Positions 1-11,975 of a DNA stretch of 64,000 bases are shown in pieces. Position 1 is the first letter of the stretch. Every line of letters begins with the position of its first letter. A model generated the notes under the pieces. That model ran no database searches. It was not told the DNA's origin and saw nothing but the letters and a program-made list of their open reading frames with translations. The translations under genes and the position numbers were made by a program. This DNA comes from Ursus arctos (lineage: Eukaryota > Chordata > Mammalia > Carnivora > Ursidae): positions 434,001 to 498,000 of the forward strand of contig NW_026622897.1 of NCBI RefSeq assembly GCF_023065955.2, written 5' to 3'.

Positions 1-1716
1 AGCTGTAGTGGGAGAGATTCGGGGAGCTCTGATGGAAGCGGGTTTGGCTTTGCTCCATCCGTGTCATGCCTCACTTCATTCGTTCAGTATTTAGTGCTGT
101 TCCTGTGCCAAGGGCTTGCTGCGCTCTCAGAGTACGCCGTGAGTATGAAATAGCCCTTGTGTGGTCAGATTCGCTGAGTTCCACGTTTCCGGGTTAGAAG
201 TGGCCAAAGGGGAAAGTGGAAGTGACAGGAAGCTGTTACTCTTAGCAGGTCACTGTGGTCGCTCACGGAGGGGACAGGCTGACACAGGGTGCCTGGCTTC
301 TCCGCTCTACAGCATCTCCCCAACCACGGCCCCGCTGACAGCAGCAGCCCTCGGCCCACTGCCAGGCACTAGGCTGAGACCCACAGAGACAGTGTCACCC
401 AAGCTCCCTCCTCCTCACTAATGCAGGCTAGATTTGACCCCTGCCCCAATATTCTGCACCTCCCCTTCTCCCCTCCTAGACCCTCCTCCTTCAGCTCCTC
501 CCATAGTTGGCAAAATGTCATTCTTGTAACAAATCCCTTAGTCCCACAAGTCTTATAGCGGCTGTGTTTCCTGACTAATACAGTCTGATGGAGGAGACAC
601 ACGTGGGAGGTGAATGACATTCTGAATTTGAAAAAAGCTTCAGAGTTAGCCAAATGGATATTGTTCTAGAGAATGAAAAGAAGAGCCTCCCAGGTTTAGA
701 TGAGACAGAGCCAGGAGACAGGGAGGAAGCAGGGTCCAAAACACCGTCCTGGTAAGTGCCCCAACCACACAGGCTCTCGCCCTTTGATGACTGGTTCCTT
801 CTGACCAGATTTCACCACTGCCCCAGAGCCTCCTTTCAGCTCGGCAAACCCATAGAGCTTTCTTGGTATACAGAGTTATCTAGAAAGAAATTTCAAACAA
901 AGAACTTGAAATACAGATGCAAATAAATTAGAATTTAAAACTATGCTCTCAAATCTGAATTTTTAATGAAATTATAAAATGGACATTTCCGAAATGAGAA
1001 TTTTCCTTTTCGAGTAGAAAGGTATTGATGAAAGTAACATGAGAATTGAGGTCAGTGGTCCTGGGAGAACTAAGGCAGGATTCACCGAAGATGTCACTTT
1101 TTGACATGCTGGCCAGGTGTGTAGCTGCGGGGTTTGGGCAGGTGTATGTCTGCTTCCTCTTCGCGTTTCTAGGAGGAGAGAGAGGACAGGACTAACAGCC
1201 TCAGGGACTAAGAGGACTTTGTTTCTGTCTGTCTAGTACTGGACGCACACATTTGCTTGAATCATACCCAGGAAAGCAAGTGGGCAACGGAACTACTGAA
1301 TCCGTGTCCCAACCCGGGACTGGAGAGCAGCGGAGTCCAGCAGAGCTCCGAGCAGACCCCGCTCCACACACATTGCTCCCTGTGAGTAGAGCGAATACGC
1401 ATTCTTCCCAAGTTCCCAGCGCTGCTTTGCAGCTGTAGGTGGAGTACTTGAAATATAGGTGAAATGGAAATTTCTAGTGATGAAACCTCTTACTGTAACT
1501 TGTGAGAACATTTTATGAAAAATGGCATTTGGATTTTTTTAATTGTCTATTTTGGTATAATATAAATATAGAGTCCTGAAGTTACCACAACCCCCAAAAT
1601 AGCCCTTGGTGGCAGCATTAGAGCCAAGGTTAGCTTTCTGTGTGGTGGAGGGAGGCCTTCCTGTGGCCCTGGGATCACACTGTGTCTTCCAAATCAAACA
1701 GTTGGCACTTTTGGAA
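1..1716. other. Intergenic, nothing recognised
   Basis: No gene, repeat family or motif that I can support. The first 420 bases are moderately GC-rich with short open frames on both strands that lack any signature. Confidence 0.6.
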
Positions 1717-1718
1717 TA

Positions 1719-1781
1719 CAAAAAGAAGAAGGAGAAGAAGGAGGAGGAGGAGAAGCAGCAGCAGCAGGAGGAGGGGGAGAA
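1719..1781. repeat. Purine-rich AAG/AGG simple repeat
   Basis: AAAAAGAAGAAGGAGAAGAA, then AGGAGG, four AGC and GGAGGAGGGGG units; all-purine except the AGC block. Confidence 0.9.
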
Positions 1782-1916
1782 TTCATTAGAAGGTAATGAA
1801 TTGAAATCAGAAATTACAAGTTTTAAGAGAGCAAATTATTGTGGCCTTTTAATGGTACCGCTTAGTTCTGGTCTGCCAAGCCTGTGTGGGAGGTGAGTCA
1901 CGGCATCCTGCCACAT

Positions 1917-2110
1917 ACTGTGCACGTGCTGTTATTTCATCCAGACAGGCAGCCAGAGCACCACGTTTTCATCTCCGTGGACAGATGAGCACAAAGGCTC
2001 AGAGACGTGCCACCCCGCCCCCCGCTGGGTCACGTAGCTGGTCAGTGGCAGGATCACAGTGCAAACCCAGGTCTGTCTGTCTGCAGCCCCCGTGTTCTTT
2101 CTGCGACGCT
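1917..2110 (-). repeat. MIR
   Basis: GACAGATGAGCACAAAGGCT, GGTCACGTAGCTGGTCAGTG and GCAAACCCAGGTCTGTCTGT follow the MIR core in reverse. Confidence 0.7.
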
Positions 2111-2522
2111 ATATGGGGAAAAATGGGAACTACTGGACAAAATTAGGGAGAAGAGAAAAGGAAATGAAAAAATGACTGCAACAGGAAACATTTTGTACTT
2201 TCCTATTTTGGGGGGAGAAGCATAGGATTTAGGATAAGTTAAAGTTCAGATTTTAAAAAACAGAAAGCTGCATGCCACTACTAGTAAGTATTTGGGGCAT
2301 TTTTATGCCGTCAAGATACAGTCTTGTGAATTGGGATATTATTTACAAAATGACATTCCAGTGGGGTAAGCAGGCCAAAGGGCTACACCATGATTTCTGT
2401 GAAGGCTTCCAAGCACCTCAGATTAAAACTCAACTCTCTTTTTTTAAAACAGCAAGGATTTATACTTAGGTGCTATTGTCGCTGTACTCAGCAGCAGCCC
2501 GCGTACAAAACCCACGTCGCAG

Positions 2523-3352
2523 CTAATAATCCCCAGGAGTACCCTCTGACCTGTGTCCCCGACTGTACCCTCTGATATGTGCCCCCAAGAATAATCCCCA
2601 ACTGTACCCTCTGATCTGTGTCCCCAAGAATAATCCCCAACTGTACCCTCTGATCTGTGTCCCCAAGAATAATCCCCAACTGTACCCTCTGATCTGTGTC
2701 CCCAAGAATAATCCCCAACTGTACCCTCTGATCTGTGTCCCCAAGAATAATCCCCACTGTACCCTCTGATCTGTGTCCCCAAGAGTAATCCCCAGCTGTG
2801 CCCTCTGATCTGTGTCCCCAAGAGTAATCCCCAACTGTGCCCTCTGATCTGTGTCCCCAAGAATAATCCCCACTGTACCCTCTGATCTGTGTCCCAAGAA
2901 TAATCCCCAACTGGGGCGCCTGGGTGGCACAGCAGTTAAGCGTCTGCCTTCGGCTCAGGGCGTGATCCCGGCGTTCTGGGATCGAGCCCCACATCAGGCT
3001 CCTTCGCCATGAGCCTGCTTCTTCCTCTCCCACTCCCCCTGCTTGTGTTCCCTCTCTCGCTGGCTGTCTCTCTCTCTGTCAAATAAATAAATAAAATCTT
3101 TAAAAAAAAAAAAAGAATAATCCCCAACTGTGCCCTCTGATCTGTGTCCCCAAGAATAATCCCCAACTGTGCCCTCTGATCTGTGTCCCCAAGAATAATC
3201 CCCACTGTACCCTCTGATCTGTGTCCCCAAGAATAATCCCCAACCGTGCCCTCTGATCTGTGTCCCCAAGAATAATCCCCAGCTGTACCCTCTGATCTGT
3301 GTCCCCAAGAATAATCCCCAGCTGTACCCTCTGATCTGTGTCCCCAAGAATG
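2523..3352. repeat. 39-bp VNTR, about 16 copies, interrupted by a SINE
   Basis: Unit of 39 bp (a few 38) containing CTCTGATCTGTGTCCCC and AAGAATAATCCCCAACTG. I count 10 units before the SINE (2913-3114) and 6 after. Units vary at TACCC/TGCCC and AACTG/AGCTG/ACTG. Since 39 is divisible by 3, all frames on the minus strand stay open and give a 13-residue periodic peptide; this is not evidence of a gene. Confidence 0.95.
2913..3114 (+). mobile_element. Carnivore tRNA-derived SINE (long type) inside the VNTR
   Basis: Head GGGGCGCCTGGGTGGCACAG, B-box-like GGGATCGAGCCCC, CT-rich part, tail AAATAAATAAATAAAATCTTT plus poly-A. The flanks both read AGAATAATCCCCAACTG, but that is also the VNTR unit, so the duplication is not independent evidence of a target-site duplication. 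Confidence 0.95.
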
Positions 3353-4199
3353 TTTCTACAAACAAAAGGTCATTTAAAACAGTAGGACTCTGGTCCAGTT
3401 GGAGCAAACAGGCTCCTCCGGTGAGCTTGTAAAGCAGGACAAGTCTTTATTTTACTAGTGCTTGAACATTGTGATGTCATCCTTCCGTGAAACGGGGCAA
3501 CCAGAATCCCTGTGCAACACTGGCTATAACACCTCCAGAGAGAGGCGCTGGGGTCTTAACAGAGCCAGGAGGGGTCACTGACGATGACAAAGGTATGTAG
3601 AAATTGTTGTGAATTAAAGTGGAAGAGAATACCTATAGAAGTGAAGACTAAGTGACGATGTGATTCTATATATATATGACATCTTAAAATACAAGGGGAA
3701 AAAATACCATGTACACTGAGTTTTTAATTTTAGGAAAAAATGACCTCTTTCCAATTGAGAAGATAAGTTTTCTCAAATTTGCATGGAGTCAAATTTCCTT
3801 TCCGTGGCATATAGTGTATATGAACGGACAAGGCACAGAGCCTGTGGGTCCGCCACCACTGCACCGTGAGGACCAGCTCTGTCAGGCTGAACACTCTTTC
3901 ATGCAGCCCGAGCAGTGAGCGGTCTGTGTCTCGTGCTGGTTTGCCCTTTCCAGAAAGGAGCACTGCTAGGACTGAGCCTGTGGTGCTGGACCTGAGTCAC
4001 AGGCGTGAGCAGGAATGTGCACACGGGGGTGGATCCATACAGACAGACCTGGACGCTCACATGGGCCTCCTCGCTCTGCCCCCCGACAGGACCTGGCACT
4101 CAGACCTTCTTCCCTAATGAAAGGAACCCAGGTTCTGGGGGAAGTGATTATTCCGGGCCTGTGCAGAGAAAATACAACATGGGCCTGGAGTAAGGATGT
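3353..4199. other. Intergenic, nothing recognised
   Basis: Only a short TA run (3669-3680). Small open frames near 3866-4217 overlap on both strands and are not credible genes. Confidence 0.55.
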
Positions 4200-4968
4200 A
4201 CTAAATGAAATACACAATTAAAAGCAGGACATTTCAAAATGTCCCACCTGTCCACAGGAGCAATCTGACGGTGATCCCAGTTAGCAGGAAAATAAATAAT
4301 GGTGATACTAGATTATGGCCCAAAGAATAAAACAAGTCTAAACCCATACTGATACAAATAAATGATCACATGAGTAGATGGGGAAGAAGTAATGACTTCT
4401 TTACAGAAGGGTTCCAGGACATATGGAAGAAATGAGGACATAGAAAAATCACTGTTGGAAAGCCACACAATGGTTGCAAACAAGACCCACAAACGGATGC
4501 CAAAAGACCCACGTACTTACCACATACTTACCAGTAAGGACACATTTCGAAATCATGCCATGACCTCTGATCCAATGCAGTGAAAAGGGTATAACTGCAA
4601 TTCAGTCAGGAGAAAAGCATCACACAAACTCAAACCAAGGGACGTTCCACACAACGCCCCACTGGCACCTTCAAGCATCAAGGTCATGAAAGGAATAAGA
4701 GAGGAACTGTCACAGATGAGAAGAGACGAGAGGACATAAAATATAATATGACAGAGAAGGACAGTAGTGGAAAAAACTGCTGAAATCCTAAGAAAGTCTG
4801 TAGTGTAGTTGATAGTCTTAAAACAATGTTTGTTTCCAAGTTTTGATGCCTCTGCTATGGTTCTGTGAGATGTTAACAGTAGTGAAAGCTGGAACAGAAT
4901 ATAGGAACTCTGCACTATTATGACGAGTCCTCCATAGGTCTAAAATTACTTCAGAAGAAACAGTGACA
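4200..4968 (+). mobile_element. Old L1 3'-end fragment
   Basis: AT-rich sequence resembling the 3' end of old mammalian L1 elements: a GAGGAACTGTCACAGAT-like stretch, TAAGAAAGTCTGTAGTGTAG, CTATGGTTCTGTGAGATGTT and TCTAAAATTACTTCAG. A SINE follows directly. Subfamily not assigned; the 5' edge is uncertain. Confidence 0.6.
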
Positions 4969-5140
4969 GGGCACCTGGGGGGCTCAGTCCGTTGAGCGTC
5001 CAACTCTTGATTTTGGCTCAGGTCATGATCTCAGGGTCATGGGATCGAGCCCCAGGTCAGGCTTCACACTGGGCATGGAGCCTGCTTATGATTCTTTCTT
5101 TCTCCCTCCCCTCCCACTCTCTCCCCACAAAAAAAGAGAA
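4969..5140 (+). mobile_element. Carnivore SINE
   Basis: GGGCACCTGGGGGGCTCAGT head, GATCTCAGGGTCATGGGATC, CT-rich part and a short A-rich tail. Confidence 0.9.
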
Positions 5141-7020
5141 AAGTTAAAATTTTAACTCTCAAAATATTTAAAATCTTGTGTTGTACCTTATGTCCCAATT
5201 TTTGGCTCAGAACAAATACCACTATAATTATATAAAACATTAAAACATATACTTTGTAGTTTCTTAAAAATGTATTAAGCACTTATGTCTACATATGCCA
5301 TTTTAATATGGATTATATAGAATTAACCATTGAGGTCATCCGTTTGAAAGCCAAATTCCAAGTGAAGGTGAGGGATACTGCGGAAGAGTGCTGCCGTTGC
5401 CGCAGTAGCAGAAGAGGGACAGGGGCTTGATGACGACAGAACCACCTGCTGCGTCTCCAGGACAGCAGAGGTGAGCGCTGTGGTCTGGAGACCCTGGAAG
5501 GCATCCTTGGGGCTCCTGGAGGCTCCTGGGCTGTAGCTTCCCACACAGGGGGGCTTCTCTTCCCCTCCACCGGGTTCTTGTGGTCACGAGCCCTCGTTTA
5601 CTTCTGGCATATGTCTGATCAAAATGAAAACGTAACCCCTTTCATGGTAGGGGAAAAATTCGTATGTACTGATCGCTTGAAAGAAAACGAAAAGCCTACA
5701 TGGCAGGAAAAATGACTGTCTTGCAATAAAGATCCTTCCCCTGTAATAACAGCTAACAGTTGTTTGAAAGCTTGTGTCAGAGCTGGTGCAACTGTGTGTG
5801 AACAACAGGATCTCCTCTCATCCCGGCAGCCCAGTGAGCTAGGAGCCGAGTTGTTAAGGGCACGCTCTGCACCGAAGAGCTGAGTCATGTGCCCAAGGTC
5901 ACAGAGATAGGAAAAGGACATCTCCGGCAGTGAAACCAAAGTCTGTTTGACTTGAGAGCTCACTTAACCCCTGTCGTGGATAGCCGGCTCCCATGACAGA
6001 GCAGAAATCTCTAGATGATTTTGGGTATATCTACAGGATCAGAAACTTTTACGAACAAACACATAGGCCGTCTGGGTGGAGAATTGTTTATTAGCTGTAT
6101 GAGTACGTAGGGTGGGTTGAAACTTGAGTCTAAGTCCGTTAGCTTTTGTAGACCACACGTGGAATGTTCTAGGCACCCTGTGTCCTTCATGCTGATGGCG
6201 TCAGGGCGGTTACCTGCCAACCAGATTGCAAACAAAACTCCTTTACCTCTTTGGTGAGTTAGTAAGAAAGGAAGAACAAGAATGATCTAGTCTCAGCCCC
6301 CAAGTTCCTACCATCCCCCAAGTTTTCACATGGGAAATATTTGGAGACCTCCTCCGAAGGTCATCCTCTGAAATCCCCTCTCCTTTTCTTATGTGGCCCA
6401 GTGTGACTGTCCCTCAGCACCAGCCAGTCACGGCGGTCTGTGCGGGGTTTGCTCTGGGGGTTGGATGGCTGCTTTTCTGCGGCCCCTGCTATGTGCTCAC
6501 GCATGAAACCTGTACTTGAAGCACTGCCCGTGTGACAGGCACAGCCACAGCTAGAGAAGGAAAACTGAGCTCGGCTTCCTGGGGAAAAGAGACATAGGCG
6601 CTCACTGTAATGGGACTAGCCATGACCCCAAAGGAGCACAGTGGAGAAAGCAGTCCTTGACTCAGCTCTGCTGGGGAAATCAGGATGTCGGGGCTTGCGG
6701 TGTGAGTTGGGGCTCACCGGGTAGCGAGGAGAGCGTGTGCAACTTCAGGGAGCACAGCAGGACTGTGGCTCAGGTTGTGCATCTAGGGAGGCAGGACCTC
6801 AGGCTGGAACTGTGGAGGGTGACTTCCTGTGCTCTGCTCTGTCTTAGCGCAGATCTTAGTCATCAGTCTGTGCCACCCAGTAGGTCCTTAAATAATGGGA
6901 AATTAACAGTCAGAGAATGCTTTTAATGCAATTTCCTGTCTACCATAATCAGTTGTAAAACTAGGTCAATTAGTACTGAACTGTTTGGTTTGAGATTTTT
7001 TAAAAACTAATATGATATAC
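5141..7020. other. Intergenic, nothing recognised apart from a possible MIR
   Basis: The possible MIR at 5800-5965 is listed separately. No other feature is supportable. Confidence 0.55.
5800..5965 (-). repeat. Possible MIR
   Basis: GCTGAGTCATGTGCCCAAGG then TCACAGAGATAGGA and CCAAAGTCTGTTTGACTT resemble reverse MIR; the left half is weak. Confidence 0.5.
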
Positions 7021-7034
7021 TGCCCTCTAGTGGC
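7021..7034 (-). promoter_or_regulatory. CTCF-type motif
   Basis: On the minus strand it reads GCCACTAGAGGGCA, a full match to the CTCF core CCASYAGRKGGCRS after its first base. It sits 13.7 kb upstream of CFAP300. Occupancy cannot be judged from sequence. Confidence 0.6.
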
Positions 7035-7084
7035 TATAAAACAATGGCCTTTGTATCACAATCAACGCAAGCAGCTTTTACTCT

Positions 7085-7210
7085 TTTAAAACGCGGACTT
7101 ATTTATTTTTATTTAAATTCAATTAGCCAACATACAGTACATCATTAGTTTTTGATGTAATATTCACTAATTCATTAGTTGCATATAACACCCAGTGCTT
7201 ATCACATCAC
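7085..7210 (-). mobile_element. Carnivore L1 3'-end fragment
   Basis: TTTAAATTCAATTAGCCAAC, then TACAGTACATCATTAGTTTT, and AACACCCAGTGCTTATCAC are hallmarks of the carnivore L1 3' end, here reverse-complemented. Confidence 0.75.
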
Positions 7211-7264
7211 TTCTTTGCCAATTTGGATGCCTTTTCTTTCTTTTTGTTGTCTGATTGCTGAGTA

Positions 7265-7860
7265 CTACTATAGGGATAGAGGGAACATAGCTTAATATCA
7301 TAAAAGCCATCTATGAAAAGCCCACGATGAATATCATTCTCAATGGGGAAAAACTGAGAGCTTTTCCCCTAAGGTCAGGAACGTGGCAAGGATGCCCATT
7401 CTCACCACTATTGTTCATCATAGTACTAGAAGTCCTTGCAACAGCAATCAGACCTTTTCTGGAAAATATATATATATATGTATCATGTTGAAAGGCCTCT
7501 AAAGAGACTTAAATAAACAGGATATACCACATCATTGGACTTGAAGACTCAGTTTCATAAAGATGTCACTTTTTCTCATTGACCTTAATTATTCAATGCA
7601 ATTCCAACTGAAACATTAAAGGGCTGTTTGGAAATTTGACAAGCGGATCCAAAAATGTACATGAAGGAGGAAAGAAACAAGAAGAGGGTGGATACACTGA
7701 GATGAGAAGAATGGTGTGGAGGTGTGCCTTGATCCACAGGGCTTCCTATGATAACATGGTGGTCGCCCAGGGACACATATTAAAATCAGTGGAACAGAGA
7801 ACCCGAATGTAAACCCAAGCACACAGAGAAACCTGATTCATGACAAAGCAGGTCTTCCTG
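7265..7860 (+). mobile_element. L1 ORF2 fragment (reverse transcriptase region), decayed
   Basis: Forward translation gives [18 protein letters not shown] and [13 protein letters not shown], which are L1 reverse-transcriptase signatures, followed by frames with LFNAIPTETLKG-like sequence. Stops and shifts break it, so it is a dead fragment. It faces opposite to the neighbouring L1 tail at 7085-7210. Confidence 0.85.
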
Positions 7861-7979
7861 TCAAGGGGGCAAGGGAGGACATGGCAGCCGTGGGTGTGCC
7901 CGGCTCAAATGCGCCTTCAGGACATAACCCGCACCCAGGAGGACACTGCCTGACAGCATCTGGCTGCCCTCCCTCCGGC

Positions 7980-10080
7980 CCCGGCACCGCATTCCCACAG
8001 GGCCAGGCTCCCGGGAGGCTGTCGCTGTGATGGACTACGGTGAGTGTGCTGGCGGCAGTCCGTTCTTGCCCGGTGTGGGGATTCCTCTCAGCAGCAGCCG
8101 CTGTCCACAGGGAGCTCCCCGGCCTGCACAGGACTTTCCCAGACCTGGGCTTCCTTCCCTGTCTCCCGTCTCAGGGGTCAGACCTGCATCATTGCTGCAA
8201 GGCTCTCCTAGCTCGCCCTGCTCCCCTTCACGTGTGTTTCCTTCCCGCAAATCCCCTACACCTCTAAATCCGTCATGGCATCTGCCTCTCAGGAATGAAC
8301 CAGAGACGGCGCTGGGAGGGGCCCAAGAAAGCAGCCTGCGGCACAGAGACCGCAGCAGTCACTGGCTGGTGTGGGGGAGAGCTCCGACCTGAGCACGGTG
8401 GTGGCCACAGACTGTCCCTGGCCCCCAGGGGTTGCTCAGCTGCTGAGTGTTTCACACATAACGACCTGGGGAAACATCACAGTAGAGAAAACAGACCAAT
8501 GCAGTAATTCGGACCTTTAAAAAACAGGAGGGCCCCCGCCTGCAAGGACAGTGGCTGGTTGTTGCCCAGTGCATTGCCCTTCAGAAGAATCCTGGGAGCC
8601 TGAGGGCAGGTAAATGCTGTGAGAGCCAACATAGTCTTGTGGTGGCCACAGAGAGAGCCTCATCTCCCAGCACTAGAAGACAGAATACAGCTGAGGAACA
8701 GCCACGGGGAGCTACAGAGGCAATCGATGCTCTGCTGTCATTTGGTCGGAGCCCTGACACATGGGATGGGGACATCTGGGTGGGTGTGCACAAGAGCTGG
8801 GGCTCAACAGACTCTCAGCTCGGTGCCCCCCGCCCACCATCAGCCCCAGGCTGCAGAAGAGAACCACCACCCAAGCTCTTGGCGATGCGGTGTGTCTCAC
8901 CATGCTTCCTGCAGACCTCTCAGGACCAGCACGTCCCTAGCGGCATTGTGCTGGGATTTGACAATAGTCATCTGCCAACAGCCAGGAGAGGAAGTGGCAG
9001 CAATGCTAAGGGGTACCTGCTGCCTTGTGGTGGGGAGGTCCTGGTAGGGCCTTCTCACACGGGGTGAGTGCTAGGTCTTAACAGAGAGGAGGAGTATCAC
9101 TAAGAACATCAGTGCTGGTCTCCTTTGTAGGCCAGGCCCTGAAGGTATGAGAAGCAGTCCCAGAGCTGGGCTTATTAATTGCCATGCACACAATGAGCCC
9201 CAAAGGAAGAGAGCCTAGAAAGCAGCACTTACCTGCCAGAAGCCAGGGGACCATGGTTACCATAACCAGCAAGGTTAAAGAGGCGGCCAAGAGAGCCTGA
9301 CTGGCAGGAAGATGATTTTCCTAGGGACAAAGTAGCCAGGCACCCTGCAAGGTACTACTGACCCTCTGTAATCGGAGGGTAAGAATGGAGGGGCAGGAGG
9401 CTGAAGACGGGGCTCCCAATAAAAAGTCACAATGCCTTGTTCAGTTCCCTGAGCTGAGCCGATGAATGAAGAGACAGCTAGGACCCCAGAAAGAAGGGCC
9501 CAGCAGACACACCCAACAAATACATGCTGTAAAGGTCCCCTCAGTCCCTACCTAAATGACCTACAGCCATTTCAGTGAAAGGACACTGAGAAAAGGGGAA
9601 TAACCACATATTTCAGGAATATAGAGCATAGCGATTTTAAGATTAACTAGAGGATGTGATCTAATAGGGCAAAGGAGTAAACTGAGAAAACAAAGCTGGG
9701 AAATCTGAGAAACAAGGCAGCTCTTGGGGCCATGAGAATGCACCTGCAGCCCTGCATCTGTAGGAGCATGACTGACCACAGGCCCTTCGTGCTCTGCTCT
9801 GTCGTCCGGCCCAGCCCACACTTCCCATGCACTGGTCCCAGCAAATGATGCCGTTCCTACACAGCTCTTCTGATGGGCCACTTGAAGACCCTTCCATCCC
9901 ACCATCTTTCCCTCACAGCCAGACTTGCCTCATGGGCTGATGAGTCCCTCAGCCTCTCTCTCCATTTTTGCTTACAGGCATTTCCCTAATAGAATCTTTG
10001 CTCATGTAACCCTGTCTTGGTATCTGACCCTTAGAGGACCCAGTGCCAACACAGGAAAAGGCTAAAAGAGTCCCCAGGAT
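7980..10080. other. Unclassified region, possibly a degraded LTR element
   Basis: GC-richer than its flanks. TCCCCTACACCTCTAAATCC at 8253-8272 resembles the end of ERVL-type LTRs, but I cannot confirm it. Open frames of 142 codons in two registers (8619-9047 and 8639-9067) and 114 codons on the minus strand (9561-9905) show no family signature. Confidence 0.25.
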
Positions 10081-10404
10081 GATGATAAAGGAAGATTGCT
10101 GCTCTGCACCAGGCCTAGGAAGCAACTGGTCAAGATCAGCGCCGAAGGGGACGGCTGCAAGAAGATAAAAATAACAGAAAACCTACCGTGCTTGAATGCT
10201 GTTCCCTGCACTGTGGCCAAGTAAAAACTAGCAATAAATTACATTAACATCCAAACAAATTCATAATTTTTAATAACCAAAATAAAAAGTTGAACAAGAA
10301 AAAAATATATTCAAAGTATACTACATGACAACAGCAAAAATATATATTTACATAATCATAATAATGCAATTATTAAATATTAACAAAAAATATATATTTT
10401 ATAA

Positions 10405-10470
10405 TGATTTTTTATTATGTTAGTCACCATACAGTACATCCCCGAAAAATTATAATATATTGGTGAGTAT
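10405..10470 (-). mobile_element. Short carnivore L1 3'-end fragment
   Basis: TTATTATGTTAGTCACCATA, then CAGTACATCCCC is a carnivore L1 terminal motif, truncated after about 65 bp. Confidence 0.55.
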
Positions 10471-10924
10471 TTTAGTAGGCTGAGAGGAGGGGAAATGTGG
10501 GGAGAAGGGTGGAGAGTGGTATGAAAAATGTCAAGGAGGAGTTTAACATACTACACATGAAACTGAACTGTCAGGAAAAAAAAGAATGACAACATAGGCA
10601 CTTTGTTTGGAAATACGGAATTAAATACAAAAGAAAGCTGAAAGAATTAAAAGTGTGTCTAATAAGAAGGAGTGGAGATTGGTACTGCTGATGATCTCAT
10701 CATAATAATTGTAGATTTTTATGTGTAACTTTGGTAGAGTTTAAATGAAAATTATTTATTAAAAATGAGATCGTAAATATGACAATCATATGTGGCAGTC
10801 ATAATTTGACAAACCAACCAAAAAAATCCACCATGTAAATAAAGAGGTGATTCATAAGAGAACTAAAAATGTGAATAAGAACATAAAGACATTTCATTTC
10901 AGAATTAGTTAAGGTTAAAATAGA

Positions 10925-11640
10925 AAAAGCAATGACCGCACTTCTAGATGTATATCCCGGAGAATCCAAACATGTCCACACAAGCCTGTACACACCTGTT
11001 CATACCAGTGTTTCCCATAATACCATTCTCCAGCAACTGAAGGATGGACAAACGAAAGGTGGTGCATCCACGTAACGGAATAGTATTCAGCAGCAAAGAA
11101 GAATGGTATTTTGATCCACGTTGCAACGTAGATGAATCTTGAACATATCTTGCTGAGTGAAAGAAGCCAGTCACACAAGGCCACATGTTGTATGATTCCA
11201 CTTGTATGAAATGTCCAGAGGAGCAGAAAATAGCTTAGTGCTAGTTAGTATGAGTTACCAGAGGATGGTGGAGGGAAAAATAAGGAGTTTCTGCTGATGG
11301 ATGTGGCATTATTTTGTGGAGTTATGAAAATATTCTAAAATTAAATAGTGGAGTTGATTGCACAATTCTTTTTTAAAAATATTTATTTGAGAGACAGAAA
11401 GAGAGAGCACAAGCAGGGGAGAAGCAGAGGGAGAGGGAGAAGCAGGCTCCCTGCTGAACAAGGAGCCCGATGAGCAACTCAATCCCAGGACCCTGGGACC
11501 GTGACCTGAGCCAAAGGAAGACGCTTAACCGACTGAGCCACCCAAGCACCCCTCATGGCACAATTCTGTGACTGTATTAAAAATCACTGAATTGTATATG
11601 TTATGGTATGTGAACTACATCGCAATAAAACTTGTCAAAA
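10925..11640 (+). mobile_element. Old L1 3'-UTR fragment (L1M type), split by a SINE
   Basis: Contains the familiar TTCAGCAGCAAAGAAGAATG, TGCTGAGTGAAAGAAGCCAG and TATGATTCCACTTGTATGA, and after the SINE AATCACTGAATTGTATATG and ending ATCGCAATAAAACTTGTC. The SINE at 11370 splits it, with a 10-bp duplication. Confidence 0.85.
11370..11557 (-). mobile_element. Carnivore SINE inserted in L1
   Basis: Minus-strand SINE from TTTAAAAATATTTATTTGAG to GAGCCACCCAAGCACCCC. Target-site duplication GCACAATTCT at 11360-11369 and 11558-11567. Confidence 0.92.
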
Positions 11641-11901
11641 ATAAAACCACAGAAAAAAATTTTGAATATTTTTAAAAATGAGAAGTGTAGAGCAGAAGAA
11701 AATAGTAAGATTAAAAGAGAAGGAAATATAAGAAAACCAAAAAACCACAAATATGTTTCATGGTTAAATATGTGAGTGATCCGTCACAGAGATCTGTACT
11801 CATGGTGTCACAGATTGGAGTTCATGTCTCAAATTTGAACACAGAGTATGAGTCATAGTTCTTTCCTGTATGAAGACTGTATTTTCAAGTAACATCTACA
11901 C

Positions 11902-11975
11902 TGAACATGAGGCTCAAACCCAAAACCCGAGATCAAGAGTCACATGCTCTCCCAACTGAGCCAGCCAGGAGCCCT
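11902..11975 (-). mobile_element. SINE head fragment (tRNA-related part only)
   Basis: Ends ACTGAGCCAGCCAGGAGCCC, with the B-box region GGCTCAAACCC nearby. The tail half is missing. Confidence 0.7.

Noticed and set aside
2523..3352. CRISPR-like array
   Set aside because: Units are contiguous with no unique spacers and the genome is mammalian; it is a VNTR.
2444..3407. Minus-strand open frames of 135-181 codons with a periodic peptide (GTQIRGYSWG)
   Set aside because: They are products of the 39-bp VNTR (39 = 13 codons), open in all frames and running into a SINE; no signature or plausible start context.
7265..7860. Reverse-transcriptase-like coding region
   Set aside because: The L1 ORF2 match is short and broken by stops and frameshifts; a dead fragment, not a gene.
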